This document shows positions 8,411 through 15,277 of a stretch of 64,000 bases of DNA, one piece after another. Position 1 is the stretch's first letter. Each line of letters opens with the position of its first letter. The stretch covers positions 186,001-250,000 of the forward strand of contig NZ_JACHCR010000006.1 of NCBI RefSeq assembly GCF_014205845.1. The letters run 5' to 3'. Position numbers and translations under genes: made by a program. The DNA comes from Mucilaginibacter cryoferens. GTDB taxonomy: Bacteria; Bacteroidota; Bacteroidia; Sphingobacteriales; Sphingobacteriaceae. Under the pieces are notes generated by a model. The model ran no database searches, was not told the origin of the DNA, and saw nothing but the letters and a program-made list of their open reading frames with translations.

Positions 8411-8881
8411 TTAAATGAGTGTATCTATCAGTACTTTTTTATCGGTAGGCACCTGTCGCACTTCCAGCTCAATGCCTTTTGCCAGCATTTGTTTTATAAC
8501 CACAATGTCGTCTTCGGTAAGGGCAATGGCTTTGGCTATTGCTTTAGCACCCTCTTTGGTACGAATGCCCCCAACGTTTATAGATGTTATCTCACTTACA
8601 CTGTTGGCCATGGCAGCAGCATCCTGTACCGAGTTTACAATAAGTAAAATTTTAAGGCCCTGGGCGCGCGGGTCATTTATAAACGTGGCGGCATCTGCTA
8701 ATGATTTGATCACCAGTTTGGCGGCTGCCGGTTTTGCAAGGCCGAGTGTCATCTTCATAAACTCGTCTTTGGCTACTTTATCATTGGCAACCACCAGGCA
8801 ATCGGCACCAAGGGAGGGTGTCCAGGTAAAGGCTACCTGGCCGTGTACCAGCCTGTCGTCTATGCGGGTTAGCTTAATCAT
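8411..8881 (-). CDS. PTS EIIB component, mannose/amino-sugar family
   Basis: 156 residues. The phosphorylated His is His13 in the family motif RIDDRLVHGQV. The rest follows the EIIB-Man pattern (CLVVANDKVAKDEFMK and INVGGIRTKEGAKAI). It transfers phosphate from EIIA to the incoming sugar at the membrane. The start ATG overlaps the EIIA stop by one base (TAATG), and the EIICD gene follows after 10 bases. EIIB-Man paralogues are specific for mannose, fructose, sorbose, galactosamine or glucosamine; the motif alone does not separate these. Confidence 0.92.
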   Translation of the reverse strand: MIKLTRIDDRLVHGQVAFTWTPSLGADCLVVANDKVAKDEFMKMTLGLAKPAAAKLVIKSLADAATFINDPRAQGLKILLIVNSVQDAAAMANSVSEITSINVGGIRTKEGAKAIAKAIALTEDDIVVIKQMLAKGIELEVRQVPTDKKVLIDTLI

Positions 8882-9297
8882 TAGTCAAAATCGTTTTGTT
8901 GTTGTGTTTCAATAAGCTTATTTACATAAGTTAACTGGGCCTTGGCATTTAGTAATGCGCTCTCTATCAGTTCATCAATCGGGATATCAGCATCACCCAA
9001 AATAACCTCTATCAGCAAGGGTAAATTAAAGCCCGAGATAATGTGCACGTTGTCTCTTAAAGCCTCACGAATCATGATGTTATTTACACTGCCGCCCAGC
9101 AGATCTGTAAAAATGATGAGTTCATCTTCAGCCGTAAGGGCATCCATAATGGGCTTTAACTCATCTTCTACAGCGATATTCTGATCCAGGTAAGCCCCGA
9201 TCAGGAACAAGTTTTCAGTTTCGCCAATAATGACATCAAGTGATGATTTTATCCCCTGCGCAAAGGCTCCATGTGTGGCTATCAGAAATTTTCTCAT
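8881..9297 (-). CDS. PTS EIIA component, mannose family
   Basis: 138 residues from the chosen ATG at 9297. The protein begins MRKFLIATHGAFAQG, where His9 is the EIIA-Man phosphorylation site. ELIIFTDLLGGSVNN follows, the second family signature. The frame is open for another 40 residues upstream, but that part has no similarity to EIIA, and the Met directly before RKFLIATHG is the family start. It is the first gene of the operon. Upstream lies the intergenic region with the dyad at 9461-9478. Confidence 0.92.
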   Translation of the reverse strand: MRKFLIATHGAFAQGIKSSLDVIIGETENLFLIGAYLDQNIAVEDELKPIMDALTAEDELIIFTDLLGGSVNNIMIREALRDNVHIISGFNLPLLIEVILGDADIPIDELIESALLNAKAQLTYVNKLIETQQQNDFD

Positions 9298-9763
9298 ACT
9301 TAAAAAGTTTATAACAGCTTTCTCCAAATCATGGGTTATGGTTAATAACGCCGGTTGTTTGTAATTTGAAGCAGGCACGTAATGAGGTGCCCAACTGTGG
9401 TTTATAATACTTTGCAAGTATGCTATAAAGTTGAATCAGATTATATTTTACGCGCCCTACATTACCACTACTGGTAATTTTAAATATTTCTTTTAAATGC
9501 TTTAAATGCCTTTTAGTGCGTCTTTTTTGCTACTACAAGTAAAAATATAACCAACATTTAGGAGAGATGAACAAGTTTATATGGTGGTTACTGCGTTAAT
9601 GGAAATTAACCGGCTGATAGTATCATGTAATATTTGTATGGGTAGTGGTGATGTAGGGCTCTGTAGATTAGCATCCAAAAATACTTATGATGATTTTTGT
9701 TTGAAAGAAAATAGTAACCTTCACTGGCATAAATCATTATATTCGGTATAATACAAAAGTTCC
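9298..9763. other. Divergent promoter region between PTS operon and GH9 gene
   Basis: A 466-base AT-rich region separates the minus-strand EIIA gene from the plus-strand GH9 gene, so promoters for both should be here. The only striking element is the dyad at 9461-9478. Upstream of GH9 there is a TAATATTTG near 9630 that differs from TANNTTTG by one extra base. No gene was recognised. Confidence 0.5.
9461..9478. promoter_or_regulatory. Dyad, candidate operator for PTS operon and GH9 gene
   Basis: ATTACCACTACTGGTAAT is a perfect 7-base inverted repeat around a 4-base centre. It lies 164-181 bases upstream of EIIA and about 290 upstream of GH9. Its size and symmetry fit a dimeric repressor such as a GntR or LacI family member, but no such regulator gene is nearby. 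Confidence 0.45.
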
Positions 9764-11590
9764 ATGATCAACAAATTAGCAAGGATGTGTTTTATGGCCA
9801 TAGCTGTACCAGCTGTTGCCTCGGCTCAAAACATAAAGGTGGTTACCAACCAGGTAGGTTACGAAGATACGCAGGCAAAAAAGGCCATTGTTGTTGCCGA
9901 TAGGCCGTATGCTATCAGCTCGTTTGAGTTAATAGATGATGCCGGCAAAATTGTATTTGCCGGTAAGCCGGTTTACAGCGGTAAAGTAAACGGCTGGAAA
10001 GGCCGTGAGTTTTATACTATCGATTTTAGCGGTTTTAATACAGATGGTAATTACCGTATCCAGGTTAATCTGCCGGGTAAAAAGATCAACTCGTACCCGT
10101 TTAAAATTGGTAAAAACGTTTTGGAGCAGGCTACCATGAGCGATGTGATCTACTACTTTAAAGGTCAACGGAGTGCAGGCGAGATAGACAAAGCCGATCA
10201 TCACCTGCTGCTGGCCGGCAAAACTACCGATACCGTTGATGCCCATGGTGGTTGGTACGATGCCACCGGCGATTATGGTAAGCATCTTTCGCACCTGTCT
10301 TTCTCCTTGTATTTCAATCCGCAGCAAATATCGCTGGTGGCTTATAGCCTGTTTAAAACCAATGAGTTGCTTAACAAAAAAACAGTGACCGACTTTAGGC
10401 AGATCAACCGCCGGGTTTTAGACGAAGCTATTTATGGTGCAGATTACCTAGTGCGGATGCAAGCTAAGAATGGCTCTTTCTACAGGTCGGTATCCGCGCC
10501 TGGGCCGGGTAAACTGGCAAAGGATAGGGTGATCCGTGCCGAAGATGCATCTTATCGCATTAAACAAACTAAAGATCAAACGCTTAAAAATGATGCGCAG
10601 AATAGCGATTGGCACCGTTACCAGGCAAGTTACCGGTCGGGTGGGGGCATTGCCATTGCCGCGCTGGCTATGGCATCTACCTCAAAAGCAAGCGGCGATT
10701 TTACCAATGCCCAATATTTACAGGCTGCCGAAAATGCCTTCAATTTTCTGGAAACCAATAATAGACTAATGACCTTTGATGGCAAGGAAAATATTCTTGA
10801 TGATTATTGCGCCCTTACCGCAGCTACTGAACTTTATAAAGCCGCAAAAAAGCCAGCGTATTTAGCCGCGGCCACTAAACGTGCCAATAACCTTTTAAAC
10901 CGTTTATCTACCTGGAAAGCCTATAAAAACTACTGGCGCGCCGATAGTACAGATCGCCCGTTCTTTCATCCATCTGATGCTGGTTTGCCGGTAACCAGTC
11001 TGGTTTATTACTATCCTTATGCAGATGCTACTACGCAGGTCGCGATAAAAAAAGCCATCAAAAGCTCTTTTGAGTTTGAGTTTAAAGTTACCCGCGAGGT
11101 TAATAATCCGTTTGGTTACAGCCGGCAACTGGTGCAGGATACTTTGGGTAAAAGGCGTACCTCATTCTTTTTTCCGCAGGGAAGTGATGCTTCGCCCTGG
11201 TGGCAGGGAGAAAATGCGCGTCTTTCATCTATGGCTACTGCTGCAAGGCTGGCTGCCGGTTTGTTTACTGATGATAAGCCTTTTCATGATCAACTGGAAA
11301 GTTTTGCTATAGATCAGTTAAACTGGGTGTTGGGGCTTAACCCATTTGATGCCAGTATGCTGCAAGGTACCGGGCATAATAACCCGGCTTACGGCTTCTT
11401 TGGTACGTTTGAATACACCAACGCTCCGGGAGGTATAGTAAATGGTATTACATCGGGTTTAAACGATGAAAACGATATCGATTTTAACCTCTCGTACGCC
11501 CAGATCCATAAAGATTATGACTGGCGCTGGGCCGAACAGTGGCTGCCACATACAGCCTGGTACCTGCTGGCCGTTGCATTACACCAATAA
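9764..11590 (+). CDS. Glycoside hydrolase family 9 enzyme with N-terminal Ig-like domain
   Basis: 608 residues with a signal peptide ending near ASAQ. Residues about 22-120 form the CelD-type Ig-like domain (VVTNQVGYEDTQAKKAIV), and the GH9 barrel occupies the rest. The catalytic base region is DAHGGWYDATGDYGKH. The LNPFDASMLQGTGHNNP segment is typical of the family, and the C-terminal acid Glu is probably that in WRWAEQWLPHTAWYLL. GH9 is mainly beta-1,4-glucanase, but some members from chitin utilisation operons are exo-beta-D-glucosaminidases. Its divergent position to an amino-sugar PTS and NagB-like enzyme makes the latter activity a real option. The redoxin gene follows after 15 bases. 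Confidence 0.85.
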   Translation: MINKLARMCFMAIAVPAVASAQNIKVVTNQVGYEDTQAKKAIVVADRPYAISSFELIDDAGKIVFAGKPVYSGKVNGWKGREFYTIDFSGFNTDGNYRIQVNLPGKKINSYPFKIGKNVLEQATMSDVIYYFKGQRSAGEIDKADHHLLLAGKTTDTVDAHGGWYDATGDYGKHLSHLSFSLYFNPQQISLVAYSLFKTNELLNKKTVTDFRQINRRVLDEAIYGADYLVRMQAKNGSFYRSVSAPGPGKLAKDRVIRAEDASYRIKQTKDQTLKNDAQNSDWHRYQASYRSGGGIAIAALAMASTSKASGDFTNAQYLQAAENAFNFLETNNRLMTFDGKENILDDYCALTAATELYKAAKKPAYLAAATKRANNLLNRLSTWKAYKNYWRADSTDRPFFHPSDAGLPVTSLVYYYPYADATTQVAIKKAIKSSFEFEFKVTREVNNPFGYSRQLVQDTLGKRRTSFFFPQGSDASPWWQGENARLSSMATAARLAAGLFTDDKPFHDQLESFAIDQLNWVLGLNPFDASMLQGTGHNNPAYGFFGTFEYTNAPGGIVNGITSGLNDENDIDFNLSYAQIHKDYDWRWAEQWLPHTAWYLLAVALHQ

Positions 11591-11605
11591 TTAATTTGAT
11601 ACGAT

Positions 11606-12733
11606 ATGAAGCTCTTTAAAAATACATTCCTGTTGTGTTTATTGATGTTTGTTACCGGTTTTGCCATAGCCCAGGTAAACCGTACCACATTGGCAACAGG
11701 ATTTGCCGCGCCAGATTTTAGCTTACCCGGTATTGATGGTAAAACATATTCTCTGCAATCTTTTAAAGCTGCCAAAGTGCTGGTTATCGTTTTTATCTGT
11801 AACCATTGCCCCACATCGCAGGCTTATGAAGATAGGTTGGTAAAGCTTACCAACGACTATGCAGATAGGGGGGTAAAAGTAGTTGCCATTAATCCCAATA
11901 ATCCGGCCTCATTACGGCTCGACGAATTGGGCTACAGCGATGTAGGCGACTCGTTTGAGGATATGAAGTTCCGTGCTAAAGACCGGCATTTTAACTTTCC
12001 TTACCTGTACGATGGAGAAACTGAAGTAACATCAAGCAAATATGGGCCGGTTGCTACACCGCATATTTTTATTTTTGATAAGGATAGAAAACTACGCTAT
12101 AACGGCCGTATTGATGATATGGAAAACCCGGCCAAAACGCCCCGGTCATTGGATGCGCGTAACGCCATTGATGCTCTGCTGGTTGGTAAGGAAGTACTTG
12201 TGCCGGTAACCAAAACATTTGGCTGCTCCATAAAATGGGCCGAAAAGCAGGATTGGATACAGAAAGCTGCCATTACCTGGGCCAAAGAGCCTGTGACACT
12301 GGATACCGTTGATGCCACTGGCATTGTCAACCTTGTAAAAAACAAAACCGATAAGCTACGGCTTATTAACCTATGGGCTACCTGGTGTGGCCCCTGCGTT
12401 GCCGAATTTGCAGACCTGGTTACTGTTATGCATTTATACCGCGATAGGGGCCTTGAGTTTGTAAGCATCAGCGCTGATGACCCAAGCCGTAAGGATAAAG
12501 CCCTCAGTTTTTTAAAGAGCAAGCAAGCCTCGGGCCCCAATTACCTTTATACCGGCGACGATAAATACAAAATGATAGAAGCTGTTGACCCTAAATGGGA
12601 TGGCGCTTTACCTTATACCATGCTGATTGATCCGGATGGCAAGGTTGTTTATCGCCACCAGGGCGCTATTGACATGGAGGAGTTAAAGAAAGTTATTTTT
12701 GATGATGTTAATATGGGGAGAATATATAAGTAG
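11606..12733 (+). CDS. Exported double-thioredoxin-fold protein (AhpC/TSA-like plus TlpA-like)
   Basis: 375 residues with a signal peptide ending near AIAQ. Two redoxin domains are in tandem. The first (about 25-190) has the motif ICNHCPTS, a CxxC, after APDFSLPGIDGKTYSL. The second (about 215-370) has LWATWCGPCVAEF, the TlpA/ResA motif. The first resembles the peroxiredoxin-like domain that often stands alone in Bacteroidota, and the second resembles a periplasmic thiol reductase. Having both CxxC pairs in one chain suggests internal electron transfer. The gene starts 15 bases after GH9, but no functional link with sugar use is apparent. Confidence 0.85.
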   Translation: MKLFKNTFLLCLLMFVTGFAIAQVNRTTLATGFAAPDFSLPGIDGKTYSLQSFKAAKVLVIVFICNHCPTSQAYEDRLVKLTNDYADRGVKVVAINPNNPASLRLDELGYSDVGDSFEDMKFRAKDRHFNFPYLYDGETEVTSSKYGPVATPHIFIFDKDRKLRYNGRIDDMENPAKTPRSLDARNAIDALLVGKEVLVPVTKTFGCSIKWAEKQDWIQKAAITWAKEPVTLDTVDATGIVNLVKNKTDKLRLINLWATWCGPCVAEFADLVTVMHLYRDRGLEFVSISADDPSRKDKALSFLKSKQASGPNYLYTGDDKYKMIEAVDPKWDGALPYTMLIDPDGKVVYRHQGAIDMEELKKVIFDDVNMGRIYK

Positions 12734-12833
12734 CCACGTTGCGGGTTAAAAAAGGTTACAGCAGATAAAATTGCGCACGGGTTTGCATCATATCCTTCCC
12801 TTGCTTATCTTACAGTTTTAAAAGCATCACCTT

Positions 12834-15227
12834 ATGTTTAAAAACTACTTTAAAACCACGTTCAGGTATTTGTGGCGCAATAAGGCGTTTACCTTTATTA
12901 ACCTTATAGGGTTGGCTACAGGCCTTTGTGTGTGTCTTTTCGCGTTGTTATACATCAGCTTTGAGTTAAGTTATGATAAGTTTAACACCAAAGGCGATAA
13001 TATTTACCGGGTGGTTACTGACGTTAAAACCGGGGTAGGCACCAATTACGAAAGTGCGCCACCCGCGCTTGGGCCAATGTTGCAACAGGCAAATCCGGGT
13101 GTAAAGGCTTATGCACGGGTGTTTTTTGATTATTACATTGTACGTAAAGACGATACTCATTTTAGCGAAGAAACGGTAGCCTATGCCGATAGCTCCATAT
13201 TTGATGTATTTACTTTGCCATTGGTAAGCGGCGATAAAGCTTCGATATTTGCCGCACCATTCCAGGCTGTATTATCTGAAAGTGCTGCGCGGCGATATTT
13301 TGGTACTGCCGATCCGGTGGGCAAGCAATTATTGCTTGATGGTAAGTACAACGCCACGGTTACCGGGGTAATGAAAGATATCCCAAACAACGCTCATTTT
13401 AAATCAGATATCCTGCTATCTATGGCAAGCCTGAAGAGTTTTAACGCTGCCGATGACTGGAATAATAACTGGAGTATGTTTGGCTTTAATACCTATGTAT
13501 TGCTTGATAGCCACTATAATATTAACCAGCTAAAAGCCATGTTGCCTGCATTTACCAAACAACACTTTGACCAAAGTTTGGCTAAATACACGTTAAATAT
13601 TGAGCCACTTAAAGATATTTATCTTAAAGGCAAAGCACGGGGCAGCAAAGGCGGCAGTATAGCCACGGGTAACATAACCAACGTATACATTTTTGGCATC
13701 ATCGCCATTTTTGTACTGTTGATAGCATCTTTCAATTTTATTAACCTCACTACCGCGCTTTCGTTAAACCGGGCAAAAGAGGTTGGCGTGCGCAAGGTTT
13801 TGGGTGCATCAAAAGGTCAACTGGTTATCCAGTTTTTGATGGATGCCGTTTTGTTGTGCGTTGCAGCATTTGGTATAGCTATATTGTTGTACGCGCTATT
13901 GATTCCATTATTTAACAGCGTAGCGGGCAAAACAATAGTTAGCGGTGTTTTTGAGCAGGCAGGTTATATGGTGATGTTATTTGGCGTAGCGCTGGTACTT
14001 GGGTTGCTTTCTGGAATATACCCGGCATTCTTTATATCAGGCTTTGAACCATTGAGTAGCATTAAGGGTAGTATCAGTTCGGGGTTGAGCGCTGTGGCTT
14101 TCAGAAAAGCGCTGGTAATTGGTCAGTTTACTATCTCTGTTGTGCTTATTGTGGCTACCGTTGTGGTGTACCGCCAGCTTAATTATATGCAAAATCACGA
14201 TCTTGGCTTTAAAAAAGATCATGCGCTGGTGATAGATTTCCATTATGATGCCCGAATTATCGACCATACCGAAGCGGTAAAGCAACAGCTTACCGCCCTG
14301 CCCGGAGTAAGCATGGCCAGTATGGCATCGTGTGTGCCTGGGAGACCTAATCGTAAATTTAAGGCCAAAATTGAAAACGCCGCCCACACCATGCAAGATC
14401 TTCAAATTGATGGTTATATGGTAGATGAGGACTTTTTGAAGCAATACGATGTGAAGGTTATTGCCGGTCGTGCTTTCTCGAAAGATTATGCTAATGATAT
14501 GGTAAACGCCATGATTATTAACGAAACCGCAGCCCACAGCTTGGGTTACGCCAATGCTGCCGATGCGGTAGGTAAGCAGTTTCAGCAAATGATAGGCAAG
14601 GGAACCATTATTGGCGTGGTGAAGGATTTTCACTACCACTCGTACCTGGAGCAGGTACAACCGCTCACTATGCGCATGGCACCGGGTTTTTACACTTTTT
14701 TAACTCTTAACGTATCATCCCAAAACATTCAGGAAGCCATAGCTAATTTGCAGGCAACCTGGCAAAAGATAACTCCGGGTATGCCCATGAGTTATTTTTT
14801 TGCAGATGAAGCTTACAATGCCCAATATCAGTCTGAAGAGCGTTTTGGTAAGCTGTTTACCTGTTTTGCTACATTGGCTATCCTGATATCGTGCCTGGGC
14901 CTGCTGGGTTTATCTGCCTATAGCATAGCACAGCGCCGTAAAGAGATAGGCATCCGTAAAGTGTTGGGCGCATCGGTAAGCGGTATTGTTGGCCTGCTGG
15001 GTAAAGAGGCGCTCGGGCTGGTATTTGTAGCTTTTTTAATTGCCAGCCCGGTAAGCTGGTTTTTGATGAATAAGTGGCTGCAGGGTTTCGCCTACCGCAT
15101 CAACGTTTCGTGGTGGATGTTTGTACTGGCCGGCTTATCAACATTGATGGTGGTATTTGTAACAATAGGTTATCAAACCGTAAAGGCAGCTGTGGCAAAT
15201 CCCGTAAAGAGTTTAAGAGCGGAGTAA
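12834..15227 (+). CDS. ABC transporter permease, MacB/FtsX type with two FtsX modules
   Basis: 797 residues with the layout usual in Bacteroidota. An N-terminal TM helix (about 20-42) precedes a MacB-like periplasmic domain. Then comes an FtsX core with three helices (about 280-420) ending in the FISGFEPLSSIKG turn. A second periplasmic domain and a second FtsX core (about 680-797) follow. The paired coupling sequences NRAKEVGVRKVLGASKGQL and RRKEIGIRKVLGASVSGIV are clear. No ATPase gene is adjacent, which is common for this family. Likely role: mechanotransmission or export of a peptide, lipid or antibiotic. Confidence 0.9.
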   Translation: MFKNYFKTTFRYLWRNKAFTFINLIGLATGLCVCLFALLYISFELSYDKFNTKGDNIYRVVTDVKTGVGTNYESAPPALGPMLQQANPGVKAYARVFFDYYIVRKDDTHFSEETVAYADSSIFDVFTLPLVSGDKASIFAAPFQAVLSESAARRYFGTADPVGKQLLLDGKYNATVTGVMKDIPNNAHFKSDILLSMASLKSFNAADDWNNNWSMFGFNTYVLLDSHYNINQLKAMLPAFTKQHFDQSLAKYTLNIEPLKDIYLKGKARGSKGGSIATGNITNVYIFGIIAIFVLLIASFNFINLTTALSLNRAKEVGVRKVLGASKGQLVIQFLMDAVLLCVAAFGIAILLYALLIPLFNSVAGKTIVSGVFEQAGYMVMLFGVALVLGLLSGIYPAFFISGFEPLSSIKGSISSGLSAVAFRKALVIGQFTISVVLIVATVVVYRQLNYMQNHDLGFKKDHALVIDFHYDARIIDHTEAVKQQLTALPGVSMASMASCVPGRPNRKFKAKIENAAHTMQDLQIDGYMVDEDFLKQYDVKVIAGRAFSKDYANDMVNAMIINETAAHSLGYANAADAVGKQFQQMIGKGTIIGVVKDFHYHSYLEQVQPLTMRMAPGFYTFLTLNVSSQNIQEAIANLQATWQKITPGMPMSYFFADEAYNAQYQSEERFGKLFTCFATLAILISCLGLLGLSAYSIAQRRKEIGIRKVLGASVSGIVGLLGKEALGLVFVAFLIASPVSWFLMNKWLQGFAYRINVSWWMFVLAGLSTLMVVFVTIGYQTVKAAVANPVKSLRAE

Positions 15228-15277
15228 CGATAAGGGGTTAATTGGTACTTAGTTTTAATGAAGAAAAAGCAGGTAAA

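Noticed and set aside
9298..9417. 40-residue N-terminal extension of EIIA
   Set aside because: EIIA-Man proteins start directly at MRKFLIATHG; the extension has no similarity and would lie in the promoter region.
14037..14660. 207-residue minus-strand frame inside the ABC permease gene
   Set aside because: It is antisense to a clearly coding, full-length FtsX-type gene and shows no family motif. It is a shadow of the real frame.
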